From contig NZ_JAMSLX010000007.1 in the NCBI RefSeq assembly GCF_023806085.1, positions 1-64,000 of the forward strand: DNA of 64,000 nucleotides, given 5' to 3'. The notes beneath the pieces were generated by a model. That model saw only the letters and a list, made by a program, of their open reading frames with translations, was not told the origin of the DNA and did no database searches. Source of the stretch: Hephaestia sp. MAHUQ-44 (GTDB taxonomy: Bacteria; Pseudomonadota; Alphaproteobacteria; Sphingomonadales; Sphingomonadaceae). Of the stretch, positions 8,661-18,937 are shown piece by piece (the first letter of the stretch is position 1; every line of letters begins with the position of its first letter). Made by a program: the position numbers and the translations under genes.

Positions 8661-8700
8661 AAAAAGGGCGGCGCCGGTTCCCCGACGCCGCCCGATTTTC
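8661..8700 (-). terminator. Intrinsic terminator of ftsH
   Basis: Read on the minus strand, an 8-bp GC stem (GGGCGGCG with CGCCGCCC) is followed at once by TTTTT. It starts about 18 bp after the ftsH stop codon. This is the standard Rho-independent form. The remaining DNA between 8549 and 8660 holds a GTTCGCCCTGAGCTTGTCG-type segment (around 8583) that I recall as a common proteobacterial repeat, and nothing else I can name. Confidence 0.85.
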
Positions 8701-8718
8701 ATCTCCCCGAACCGGCGG

Positions 8719-10683
<1,965 letters not shown>

Positions 10684-10750
10684 GAACGCTGGTACCTTTC
10701 CTGGCCCAAGATAAGAGCGGGCAGGTTAATGGCAATGGAACAAAAGCGAC

Positions 10751-11767
10751 TCAGGCGACACGCCGGGGCGGCGCGGGGCTGAAATCGACCCTGAGCCCCG
10801 CGGCGCGATCGTCGTCGCTTTCGATCAAGACGCTGCCCAGCGTCGCGCGGAACCCCGCACCGCCATCGCGGGCCGCGGCAATGGCGCGCACCAGCCGCAT
10901 GACCTGCCCCCCCCGCGGATCGGCCGCGGAATCGACCTTGGTCACACACAGCAACACCAGGCGTCGTACCAATTCCACCGGCTGATCGTCGATGATCAAC
11001 GTCGCGCGCTTGTCGCCGAACACGCAGCATTGCGCCGCCAGCCGCCGCGTGGCCCAATCGAGCGCGATCTCGGCATCGCCGAGCGCGGCGGCGCTGTGCC
11101 CCCATTGCGCGGCATCGAGCCACCCCGCCTCGGCGAGCACCTTGCGCAGCCGCGCGCGATCGAACCGGTCGTCGACATTGCTCGGATCCTCGATCGCGGT
11201 GATGCCGCATTGCGCGACGAGCGCGGCAAGCTCGGCCCGGCGCCAGCCCAGCAGGGGCCGGATGATGCGCCCGCCGACCGGCCGGATACCCGCCAGCCCG
11301 GCAACTCCCGAACCGCGGTTGAGCCGCATGATCAGCGTTTCGAGCTGATCGTCGGCGTGATGCGCGGTGGCGATTCGCGTCGCCCCGATCGCGCGCGCAT
11401 GGTCCTCGAGCAAACGGTAGCGCAGCGCGCGGGCACGCGCCGACACATTGGCGGTGCGGTTGACGCGGGGCGGCATTGGTGCGGTGAGCGTCGCGTGGGC
11501 GACCCCCAGCGCGGCCGCCAGCCGGGCGACCGCTGCGGCCTCGCCCGCCGCCTCCGGCCGGAGCCCGTGATCGACGGTCGCCGCATGGCACCGGTTGCCC
11601 AAAGCGGCGTGCGCGAGCAGCAGCAGCGCAGTGCTGTCCGCTCCGCCCGAGACCGCGAGCAGCACAGGATCGCGGCCCGAAACGCCCAGCGCCGCGAAAT
11701 CCTCGCGAAACCGCGCGACGAGCGCCGCGTCGGGGGTCAGCGCGTTATTTGCAGCCGGCGCGGTCAC
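10751..11767 (-). CDS. tilS: tRNA(Ile)-lysidine synthetase
   Basis: Encodes 338 residues. TilS adds lysidine to C34 of tRNA-Ile(CAU), so that it reads AUA. The PP-loop SGGADS is at 40-45. Further landmarks are the TVDHGLRPEA segment and the HHADDQLETLIMRL and NRGSGVAGLAGI motifs. The start is GTG at 11767, inside the 3' end of cpoB (23-bp overlap), which suggests translational coupling. The length matches the short alphaproteobacterial form, which lacks most of the C-terminal tRNA-binding domains of the E. coli enzyme. Confidence 0.92.
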   Translation of the reverse strand: MTAPAANNALTPDAALVARFREDFAALGVSGRDPVLLAVSGGADSTALLLLAHAALGNRCHAATVDHGLRPEAAGEAAAVARLAAALGVAHATLTAPMPPRVNRTANVSARARALRYRLLEDHARAIGATRIATAHHADDQLETLIMRLNRGSGVAGLAGIRPVGGRIIRPLLGWRRAELAALVAQCGITAIEDPSNVDDRFDRARLRKVLAEAGWLDAAQWGHSAAALGDAEIALDWATRRLAAQCCVFGDKRATLIIDDQPVELVRRLVLLCVTKVDSAADPRGGQVMRLVRAIAAARDGGAGFRATLGSVLIESDDDRAAGLRVDFSPAPPRRVA

Positions 11768-12674
11768 GGCCCGCCGCGATATCGACCTTCATCGTCGCCG
11801 AAATCTTGCTGCCGTAAACATCGGTCAACTCGGAATAGACCTTACAAGCATCCTGCGGCTTCTTGAGCTTCACCAGTGCATCGGCGAGATAATAGAGGCT
11901 GTCGGGAGCGCGCTCGCCGTCGGGCATCTTCTTGTAATTATCGTAGAAAGCGATCGAGGCGAGGCTCGGCTTGCCCTCGTCGAGATAGGCGCGGCCTAGC
12001 AAATTCTGCGCGAAGCTGGCTCGGCGATGCTGCGGATATTTCTGGACCATGGCTTTGAGCGCGGTCTCGGCCTCGGGATAGAGCTTCGCCGACCACAAGC
12101 GGAAACCATAGATATACGCATCCTCGGCCGGATCGCCGCTGACCGGCTTTTCCACCGCGGCGACGCGATCGGCACGGGTCGGCCCGCCCTGGCTGGCGGG
12201 CAATTGCAGGCCACTGCCCCCGGCGGGCGGCGCGCTCGCCGCCGGATTGCCGCCCAAACCGGCGTTAGCGGCGGCCCCCAGATCGCTTCCCGACGCGGGC
12301 GCCGGCGGCGGCGCGGCGCGGTCACGCTTCAGGGCGTCGACTTCATCGCGCAGCAGCCGCAGCTGGTGCTGGCCTTCCTCGACCTGGTTGGTCAGGCTCT
12401 GGAGCTGCATTTCGAGCGAATTGACCCGCACCGTGAGGTCGGTGACCGGGTTGGACGAGCCCGGCCCGGTGTAATTGGGCGTCTCGGCGGGCGTGATCTG
12501 CGGCTGAATCCATTGATCCGACCCGCCTGGAAACACCTTGCGCTGGACAGCGCGCATCTGGCCTTCGAGCCGATCGACCCGCTGGACGATCTGGCCCGAT
12601 TCCTGCGCCACGGCGGCGTTCGCGCCGAATCCGAGGCTGGCCGCGGCAGCGGCGATAACGATGGTGCGGCGCAT
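11745..12674 (-). CDS. cpoB: Tol-Pal system protein CpoB (YbgF)
   Basis: Encodes 309 residues: a signal peptide (about 1-23), an N-terminal coiled coil (about 30-120), a proline/alanine/glycine linker and C-terminal TPR repeats (about 185-305, with the AEDAYIYGFRLWSAKLYPEA and RASFAQNLLGRAYLDEGK helices). CpoB works with Tol-Pal to couple outer-membrane constriction to septal wall synthesis. The rest of the tol-pal cluster is not next to it here. It overlaps tilS, which follows. The ATG at 12674 is clear. Confidence 0.9.
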   Translation of the reverse strand: MRRTIVIAAAAASLGFGANAAVAQESGQIVQRVDRLEGQMRAVQRKVFPGGSDQWIQPQITPAETPNYTGPGSSNPVTDLTVRVNSLEMQLQSLTNQVEEGQHQLRLLRDEVDALKRDRAAPPPAPASGSDLGAAANAGLGGNPAASAPPAGGSGLQLPASQGGPTRADRVAAVEKPVSGDPAEDAYIYGFRLWSAKLYPEAETALKAMVQKYPQHRRASFAQNLLGRAYLDEGKPSLASIAFYDNYKKMPDGERAPDSLYYLADALVKLKKPQDACKVYSELTDVYGSKISATMKVDIAAGRDRAGCK

Positions 12675-12785
12675 GGCTCTCCCCCGAGCTGATCTCGATT
12701 GCCTGCGCTATAGCTGACAGAGCGCTGCTGTCGCCACCATTAAGGATGACAAGCGCCGTATTCGCAGCGCTTTTCGTCCTCGGGC

Positions 12786-13577
12786 CTACGCCCCCGCGCC
12801 TGCCTGCCGCGCCTTCACCGCCTCGGCGCTGACGCCGATGTCCTTGAGCGGCCGCGATCCGTCGCCGAGCGGCGGCATCAGGGTGTCGTTCAACCGCACT
12901 TCGAGCTTGTCGGGACGGCCGACGTTGATCATCGGATTCTTGGCATCGGTGGGCACCTGATAACGATCCCCGGCCTGCATCGTGTTCTGGAACAGGCTGT
13001 TGCCGTCGGCATCGTACACCCGCAGCCACACCGCGTCGGTCGCGGTCAGCGTGACCTGCTCGACACGAGGCGCGGGCGCTGCCGCCGGCGGCGCGACCGC
13101 AACGCTGTCGCCCGCGGCAGGCGTGGTCGTGGCGACCGCAACAGGCTGGTCGGCGCCGCCCCGGAACCAATCGGTCCCGAGCCAGATCCCGGCGCCAATC
13201 ACCAGCACCAGTGCGAGCAGCACGCCGAAGATCGCGATCCCGGCGGGCGGCAGGCGCGCAGGGTCCGCAGGCTCGTAGGGCATGGTTTCCATCGTGGGGC
13301 GGCGTGGCACGCCCGCTTCGGCGCGTACCATCCGGCCGATCTCGGCTTCGTCCACATCGATCGCGCGCGCATAGGCCTTGGCGAAACCGATCGCATAGGT
13401 GGGCGACGGCAGTTCGTCATAATGACCCTGCTCGATCGCTTCGAGATGGCGGATCGGCACGCGCGTGCGCTGCGCGATGTCGGCGATCGACAATTTCTGT
13501 TTTTCACGCGCAGCGCGCAATGTGTCTCCGGCCGATGCGGGAAACAATGTCGCGTCCTCGCGCGGGGTGTCGGTCAT
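12786..13577 (-). CDS. RodZ-like helix-turn-helix protein with DUF4115
   Basis: Encodes 263 residues: a cytoplasmic Cro/CI-type HTH (about 18-88, with LRAAREKQKLSIADIAQRTRV), one membrane helix (about 112-134), a low-complexity linker and a periplasmic DUF4115 domain (about 172-240). This is the layout of RodZ, which links MreB to the envelope and shapes the cell. The start at 13577 (MTDTPRED) begins just before the HTH; the longer frame upstream overlaps ptsP in antisense style and is not family-like. cpoB lies 111 bp downstream. Confidence 0.85.
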   Translation of the reverse strand: MTDTPREDATLFPASAGDTLRAAREKQKLSIADIAQRTRVPIRHLEAIEQGHYDELPSPTYAIGFAKAYARAIDVDEAEIGRMVRAEAGVPRRPTMETMPYEPADPARLPPAGIAIFGVLLALVLVIGAGIWLGTDWFRGGADQPVAVATTTPAAGDSVAVAPPAAAPAPRVEQVTLTATDAVWLRVYDADGNSLFQNTMQAGDRYQVPTDAKNPMINVGRPDKLEVRLNDTLMPPLGDGSRPLKDIGVSAEAVKARQAGAGA

Positions 13578-13723
13578 CCGGCTCTCCGGCGGGAGGGATG
13601 CGGCCCTGATTTCTCCCGCTTGCGCGCGAGGTGTTTCAAAGCGGGCGCCTGCTGTCAACGCTTCGTGCCCGTCGAGCGTCAGTTTATCGCCTGCGCCCCT
13701 CTCCCAAAGGGGCGGGCCGCGCG

Positions 13724-15997
13724 TTATGCGAGGTCGATTCCGTGATCGACCGCCCAGTGCGCGAGCGCGTCGCGCAGATCGCGCGACGGCCGCATGAGCA
13801 GCCGCTCCATCTCGGCCATCACCGCGGCGCGATCGATCGATCGGATCATCGCCTTGATCGGACCGACCGCAGCCGGGGTGATCGACAACCGCTCGATGCC
13901 CAGCCCGATCAGCGCCAGCGCTTCGAGCGGCCGTCCGCCCATCTCGCCGCACACGCCGAGATCGACCCCGGCCTCGTTCGCCGGCCCGACGATCCGGCGG
14001 ATGAAGCGCAGAATCGACGGACTGAGCCAATCATAGCGTTCGGCGAGCTTGGGGTTGGCGCGATCGGCCGCGAACAGGAATTGCGTCAGATCGTTGGTAC
14101 CGATCGAGAGGAAATCGAGCTTGGGCAGCAACAGATCGAGCTGTTCGGCCAGCGCCGGCACTTCGAGCATCGCGCCGTAGCGGATCTGCGACGGCAGCTT
14201 GCGGTTGCGCGACGCGACCCAATCGCGCTGCGCTTCGAACAGCGCCTTGGCCTCGTCGAACTCCCATGGTTCGGAGACCATCGGGAACATGATGTTGAGC
14301 GGGCGGCCATTGGCAGCGTCGATCAGCGCGCGCGCCTGCGCCTTCATCAGCCCGTCGCGTTCGAGCGCGAGCCGGAGCGCACGCCAGCCCATGGCCGGGT
14401 TCTCCTCGTCGCTGCCGTTGCCGTTCAGATAGGGGAGCGCCTTGTCGCCGCCGATATCGACCGTGCGAAAGGTCACCGGCCGATCGCCCGCGACATCGAG
14501 CACATCGCGATAGAGCCGCTGCTGGCGCTCGCGCTGGGGCAAGGTGGCCGAGACGAGAAACTGGAATTCGGTGCGAAACAGCCCGATCCCGTCGGCGCCG
14601 GTGAGGTCGAGCGCCGCCACGTCGTCGCGCAGCCCGGCATTGACCATCACCGTGAGGCGATGCCCGTCCTTCGTCACCGGCGGTTCGGATTTGAGCGCGG
14701 CAAAGACCGCGCGGCGTTTCTGGCGGAGCGCGAGCTTGGCCTCGAACGCCTCCTCCATCGCCGCTGTCGGCCGCACCGACAGCGTGCTCGAATTGGCATC
14801 GAGCAGCAACAGATCGCCTTCGCTGATCTGGCGGCGCACGTCGCGGACGCGGCCGAGCACGGGAACGCCCATCGCACGCGCGACGATCGTGACGTGCGCG
14901 GTCAGCGAGCCTTCTTCGAGCACGACGCCCTTCAGCCGCCGGCGATCGTATTCGAGCAGCTCGGCGGGGCCCAGATTGCGCGCGATCAGGATCGTGTCCT
15001 GCCTGAGCCCGAGTTGCGCGGCGGTGCCCATCTGGCCCGACACGATCCGCAGCAGCCGGTTGGAGAGATCTTCCAGATCGTGCATCCGATCGGCAAGCAA
15101 GGGATCGTCGATCTGACGCATCCGCATCCGCGTGCGCTGCTGGACGCGCTCGATCGCCGCCTCGGCGGTCAGCCCCGAATCGATCGCCTCGTTGATCCGC
15201 CGTGACCAGCCCTCGTCATAGGCGAACATCTTATAGGTCTCGAGGATCTCGCGATGTTCGCCATCGACGCCGAATTCGGCCTGGCTCGTCATCCGGTCGA
15301 TCTGCTCGCGCATCTTGTCGAACGCGCCGTAGACGCGGTGGCGCTCGGCCTCGATATCCTCGGCAACGGTGTGCTCGATCGTGATCCGCGGCTGGTGGTA
15401 GACGGCGTGCCCCGCCGCCATCCCGTCGACGAGCCGCAGGCCAAGGATCTTCTTGGCTGCGGTCGTCTGCGGCCGGGCATGCGGCGCGCCGGTCTGATCG
15501 ATCAGACCGGCATTGGCGATCAGTTCGGAGAGCACCATCGCCACCGTCTGCAACGCCTCGATCTCGACATCTTCGTACCGATGCGATTCGGTATGCTGGA
15601 CCGCGAGCACGCCGACCGCCTGTTCGCGCCGGATGATCGGTACGCCCGCGAAGCTGTGGAACCTGTCCTCGCCGGTTTCGGGGCGATAGGCGAAATCGGG
15701 ATGCGCGGCGGCTTCGTCGAGGTTGAGCGTTTCGACATTGGCCGCGATCGTCCCGACCAGCCCCTCGCCGGGTGCGAGCTTGGTAACGTGGATCGCGGTC
15801 TGCGACAGCCCGCGCGTCGCGAACAGTTCGAGCAGACCGTCGCGCAGCAGATAGATCGAACAGACCTCGCTGTTGAGCGCCTCGCCGATGATCTGGACGA
15901 CCGCCGCCAGCTTGGCCTGCGCCGGGCTGCGCGATCCCATCACGTCGTGAAGACGTGTCAGGATTTCGCGGGCGGCGGCGGGCGCGGAAAGCGACAT
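13724..15997 (-). CDS. ptsP: PTS-Ntr enzyme I (GAF-containing PEP phosphotransferase)
   Basis: Encodes 757 residues. EI-Ntr takes phosphate from PEP and passes it through NPr to EIIA-Ntr, a regulatory rather than sugar-import chain. An N-terminal GAF domain (about 15-160) is followed by the PEP-utiliser N domain and the swivelling domain with the phospho-histidine H368 (SLTAHVTIVARAMG). The C-terminal PEP-binding barrel has GGDKALPY, SIGTNDLTQF and VCGEMGG. EIIA-Ntr (ptsN) is at 51963 in this window; NPr is not seen. GAF domains in this family respond to nitrogen signals such as glutamine, by family knowledge. Confidence 0.95.
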   Translation of the reverse strand: MSLSAPAAAREILTRLHDVMGSRSPAQAKLAAVVQIIGEALNSEVCSIYLLRDGLLELFATRGLSQTAIHVTKLAPGEGLVGTIAANVETLNLDEAAAHPDFAYRPETGEDRFHSFAGVPIIRREQAVGVLAVQHTESHRYEDVEIEALQTVAMVLSELIANAGLIDQTGAPHARPQTTAAKKILGLRLVDGMAAGHAVYHQPRITIEHTVAEDIEAERHRVYGAFDKMREQIDRMTSQAEFGVDGEHREILETYKMFAYDEGWSRRINEAIDSGLTAEAAIERVQQRTRMRMRQIDDPLLADRMHDLEDLSNRLLRIVSGQMGTAAQLGLRQDTILIARNLGPAELLEYDRRRLKGVVLEEGSLTAHVTIVARAMGVPVLGRVRDVRRQISEGDLLLLDANSSTLSVRPTAAMEEAFEAKLALRQKRRAVFAALKSEPPVTKDGHRLTVMVNAGLRDDVAALDLTGADGIGLFRTEFQFLVSATLPQRERQQRLYRDVLDVAGDRPVTFRTVDIGGDKALPYLNGNGSDEENPAMGWRALRLALERDGLMKAQARALIDAANGRPLNIMFPMVSEPWEFDEAKALFEAQRDWVASRNRKLPSQIRYGAMLEVPALAEQLDLLLPKLDFLSIGTNDLTQFLFAADRANPKLAERYDWLSPSILRFIRRIVGPANEAGVDLGVCGEMGGRPLEALALIGLGIERLSITPAAVGPIKAMIRSIDRAAVMAEMERLLMRPSRDLRDALAHWAVDHGIDLA

Positions 15998-16057
15998 GGA
16001 TGCGCGCTACCAGATCGGCCGCGTCCACGCCAATCGGCAATACGCCGGAATGCCCCT

Positions 16058-16094
16058 AGAGCCGGTCCGATTCTAATAGAACCGGACCGGCTCT
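16058..16094. repeat. Perfect 12-bp inverted repeat
   Basis: The arms 16058-16069 (AGAGCCGGTCCG) and 16083-16094 are perfect reverse complements around a 13-base loop. It lies between ptsP and the lipoprotein gene, and its last three bases overlap the start of the 70-bp repeat at 16092. It resembles the short AGAGCCGG-type palindromes often seen between sphingomonad genes. Confidence 0.7.
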
Positions 16095-16161
16095 GGATGA
16101 TCTTTTGTTGGCCGTGATTGCCGAGTCGCCAGAAGATTCCATCCGGCTCGGCATCACTCTA
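16092..16161. repeat. 70-bp intergenic repeat, copy A
   Basis: It matches 35891-35960 at 60 of 70 positions with no gaps and in the same orientation. The last three bases (CTA, minus-strand TAG) are the stop codon of the lipoprotein gene. Copy B has the same relation to parB. It contains a conserved CTTTTGTTGGCC block. There is no coding content. Confidence 0.9.
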
Positions 16162-16893
16162 AGGCATGGTGAAGATGGCGGGATCATAGCCGATGTCGGG
16201 CGTCGTGCCGGGGGCAGCCGGCGACGCGGCCGTCGCCACCACGGTGTGCGGCGCAACCGGATGAAGCGCCACCGCCATTCGATTCGCCTGCCATTGCGCG
16301 AGCGCGACGCGATACGCGTCATAGGCGCCGAACAGATCGACAAAGGGTCGATCGAGGTCGGCGATCGCACCGACAGCGAAGGCTTCGGCCGTCGCCGGCG
16401 TCACGCTCGCCGATCGCACGATCACGCCGGCCGCGGCCGCACAAAAGGCATCGTGCGCACCGGGGTGCGCCCAATAATTATAGAGCCGCGTCATCGCGTC
16501 GTCGAACCCGGCCGCGCCCTGTGCCGCAACGAGCGACTTATGGGCGGCCGCAAGTGCTGTTCCGGCGGTCTTGAGCCAGCCATTGTAGCCGGCGATGACG
16601 GTCGCTTCATCGGTGCCTCGACAACCGAGCGCCGCGACGTTGAGCGCGGTGCGCACGTGCCACAGCGCAGCAGGTGGGGTAAGCCCGGTGTTGGGGGTCG
16701 CATAACGGCCATCGGCAAGCCGTGGCGGCACGGCAAGCCCGGCGCCCGTCCCCGGTGGTGCTTGCGGCATCGGCTGTGGCGTCAGCACGGGGGGCGCAGG
16801 AGGCGCGACCGCGACCTCTTTGGGGCGCGATGCACAACCGGCTAGCGCCAATCCCGCGACGATCCCCGTCCAAAGCGACCGATTGCCCAGCAT
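16159..16893 (-). CDS. Predicted lipoprotein, function unknown
   Basis: Encodes 244 residues. It has a type II signal peptide: MLGNRSLWTG, a hydrophobic stretch and the lipobox LAGC with C20 as the lipidated residue. A proline-rich linker (about 27-55) leads to an alanine-rich helical domain with two cysteines (about C90 and C151). I do not recognise the family. The TAG stop lies inside the 70-bp repeat. A DNA region of about 100 bp separates its start from the nitronate monooxygenase gene, so it may have its own promoter. Confidence 0.7.
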   Translation of the reverse strand: MLGNRSLWTGIVAGLALAGCASRPKEVAVAPPAPPVLTPQPMPQAPPGTGAGLAVPPRLADGRYATPNTGLTPPAALWHVRTALNVAALGCRGTDEATVIAGYNGWLKTAGTALAAAHKSLVAAQGAAGFDDAMTRLYNYWAHPGAHDAFCAAAAGVIVRSASVTPATAEAFAVGAIADLDRPFVDLFGAYDAYRVALAQWQANRMAVALHPVAPHTVVATAASPAAPGTTPDIGYDPAIFTMP

Positions 16894-16995
16894 AACAACT
16901 CCTTACGCGCACTGCACAACAGGAAGCTGGCCCAATAAGGTTAACGAATCATTAGGGATGTTTCGCGGCTTATCGCGCGCTCGGGGCGCTCCGAC

Positions 16996-18027
16996 TCAAA
17001 CTGCGCGTTTGGCCAGTGCGGTGGCGGCCTCGGCCATCAGGGTCGCGATGATCTCGGCCACCGGTTCTTCGCGCGTCACCATGCCGACCGACTGGCCCGC
17101 CATCACGCTGCCGTGCTCGACATCGCCCTCGATCACCGCGCGGCGCAACGCGCCCGCCCAATAATGTTCGATCTGGAGTTGGGCCTCGCCCATCTCGATC
17201 GCACCGTCGTCGAGCGCCTGCGCCACTTCACGTTGCTTCGCGGTGAACAGCTCGGCGCCCTTGTTCCGGAGCGCGCGGACCGGGATGACGGGCAATCGCG
17301 GATCGATCTGGACGCTGGTGATGGCGTCGCGCGCCGAAGCGCGGATGAAGGCCTTCTTGAAATTGGCGTGGGCGATCGATTCGGTCGCACACACGAAGCG
17401 CGTCCCGAGCTGAACCCCGGCGGCGCCCATGTCGAGATAGCCCGCGATCGCTTCGCCCCGGCCGATCCCGCCGGCGACGAACACCGGCACCTGCGCGGCC
17501 ACTTCGGGCAGGATTTCCTGCGCGAGCACGCTCGTCGAGACCGGGCCGATATGGCCGCCCGCCTCCATGCCTTCGACGACGAGCGCGTCGACGCCCGACC
17601 GGATCAGCTTCCTGGCCAGGCTGAGCGCGGGGGCAAAACAGATCAGTTTTGCCCCCGCGGCCTTGATCGCCTCAAGGCTGCCGCGCGGGGGCAGGCCGCC
17701 CGCGAGCACGATATGGCCAACCTCATGCCGGACGCAGACCTCGATCAGCTCGAACAGCATCGGGTGCATCGTGATCAGATTGACGCCGAACGGCTTCGTC
17801 GTGAGCGCCTTGGTGCCCGCGATTTCGGCATCGAGCAGCTCGGGGGTCATCGCGCCGCACGCGATCACGCCGAACCCGCCCGCATTGGAGATCGCCGCGA
17901 CGAGGTGACGTTCCGACACCCAGGACATCGCGCCGCCGAGAATGGCGACCTCGCAGCCCAGAAAGTCACAGCCCCGCGCCATACGGCGCTGCAGGCGCTC
18001 GGCGCCGATCGAATGCATCTCGCTCAT
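16996..18027 (-). CDS. Nitronate monooxygenase family flavoprotein
   Basis: Encodes 343 residues of the NMO/2-nitropropane dioxygenase TIM-barrel family, which binds FMN and oxidises nitronates or related carbanions. Landmarks are AILGGAMSWVSERHLVAAISNAGGFGVIACG at the N-terminus (in parts), VVEGMEAGGHIGP with the active-site histidine, and the FMN phosphate site VFVAGGIGRGEAIAGYLDMGAAGVQLGTRF (in parts). The start at 18027 (MSEMHSIGAERL) is preferred over 18063. The gene stands between the lipoprotein and the peroxiredoxin on the same strand. The true substrate cannot be read from the sequence. Confidence 0.86.
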   Translation of the reverse strand: MSEMHSIGAERLQRRMARGCDFLGCEVAILGGAMSWVSERHLVAAISNAGGFGVIACGAMTPELLDAEIAGTKALTTKPFGVNLITMHPMLFELIEVCVRHEVGHIVLAGGLPPRGSLEAIKAAGAKLICFAPALSLARKLIRSGVDALVVEGMEAGGHIGPVSTSVLAQEILPEVAAQVPVFVAGGIGRGEAIAGYLDMGAAGVQLGTRFVCATESIAHANFKKAFIRASARDAITSVQIDPRLPVIPVRALRNKGAELFTAKQREVAQALDDGAIEMGEAQLQIEHYWAGALRRAVIEGDVEHGSVMAGQSVGMVTREEPVAEIIATLMAEAATALAKRAV

Positions 18028-18094
18028 CTTTGCCCCGTAGCGCCGGGTGGCACCGCGGGGCAAGCATGGTTCGCCGCGACGGAAACGCCTGCGC

Positions 18095-18733
18095 TCAGGC
18101 GGGCTGGTTCAGATCGACGTAGCGCAGATACGGCTTGAGCGTGCGGAACCCCTGCGGGAAGCGCGCCTTGGCGTCATCGTCCGAAAGCTTGGGCGAGATG
18201 ATGACCTCTTCGCCGGGGTTCCAGTTGACCGGGGTCGCGACCGATTGCGCGTCGGTGAGCTGGAGGCTGTCGATCGCGCGGATGACTTCGGCGAAGTTGC
18301 GCCCGGTGCTCGGCGGGTAGGTCAGGATCAGCCGCACCTTCTTGCTCGGGTCGATCACATAGACCGAGCGGACGGTGACGATCGGATCGGCTTCGGGATG
18401 GATCATCCCGTACAGCGCGGAGACCGTGCGGTCCGAATCGGCGATCATCGGGTAATCGAGCTTCTGGCCTTGCGTCGCCTCGATGTCCTTTTCCCAGCCA
18501 TGGTGCGAATCGACCGGATCGACCGACAGCCCGATCGTCTTGACGCCGCGCTTGTCCCATTCGGAGCGCAGCCGCGCGACTTCGCCCAGTTCGGTGGTGC
18601 ACACCGGCGTGAAATCCTTGGGATGGCTGAAGAACAGCCCCCACGACTCGCCGAGCCACTCGTGAAAACGAATCCGCCCGTGGGTGCTATCCTGTTCGAA
18701 ATCGGGGGCAATCTGACCAAGCTGAAGCGACAT
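18095..18733 (-). CDS. 1-Cys peroxiredoxin (Prx6 type)
   Basis: Encodes 212 residues. The peroxidatic cysteine is C45 in the DFTPVCTTE motif. No resolving cysteine is present anywhere else in the protein, so this is the 1-Cys Prx6 form. The C-terminal dimer domain (TPVNWNPGEEVII) is typical. It reduces hydrogen peroxide and organic peroxides in the cytoplasm with an external thiol. The ATG at 18733 matches the family N-terminus MSLQLGQIAPDF; a longer frame runs through the palindrome upstream and is rejected. lysC lies upstream beyond that palindrome. Confidence 0.94.
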   Translation of the reverse strand: MSLQLGQIAPDFEQDSTHGRIRFHEWLGESWGLFFSHPKDFTPVCTTELGEVARLRSEWDKRGVKTIGLSVDPVDSHHGWEKDIEATQGQKLDYPMIADSDRTVSALYGMIHPEADPIVTVRSVYVIDPSKKVRLILTYPPSTGRNFAEVIRAIDSLQLTDAQSVATPVNWNPGEEVIISPKLSDDDAKARFPQGFRTLKPYLRYVDLNQPA

Positions 18734-18846
18734 ATTCGTATCTCCTTCAACCGCCACCATGCGCCCCGGCCCGGAACCGGGCCAGCAAGCGTTGCTTGGG
18801 GGCGTTGCAGAGATGCTTGGCCGGGAATGCTCCCACGTATGTGGAA

Positions 18847-18929
18847 GCGGTGCCAGCCCTCTCCCCCACCCCGCCACCCATTGAGCATAATGTCTTGGGT
18901 GGCGGGGTGGGGGAGAGGGCTGGCACCGC
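18847..18929. repeat. Intergenic palindrome, copy 2 (perfect 34-bp arms)
   Basis: The arms 18847-18880 and 18896-18929 are perfect reverse complements around a 15-base loop. Its arms differ from copy 1 at several positions, each matched by a compensating change in the other arm. The reverse complement of its loop (AGACATTATGCTCAA) closely matches the loop of copy 1, so the two copies lie in opposite orientation. It sits between lysC and the peroxiredoxin start, both on the minus strand. Confidence 0.93.
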
Positions 18930-18937
18930 ACCAAAAC

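Noticed and set aside
13690..13716. Hairpin GCCCCT/AGGGGC after ptsP
   Set aside because: Six-base stem and no T run on the ptsP strand; too weak to call a terminator.
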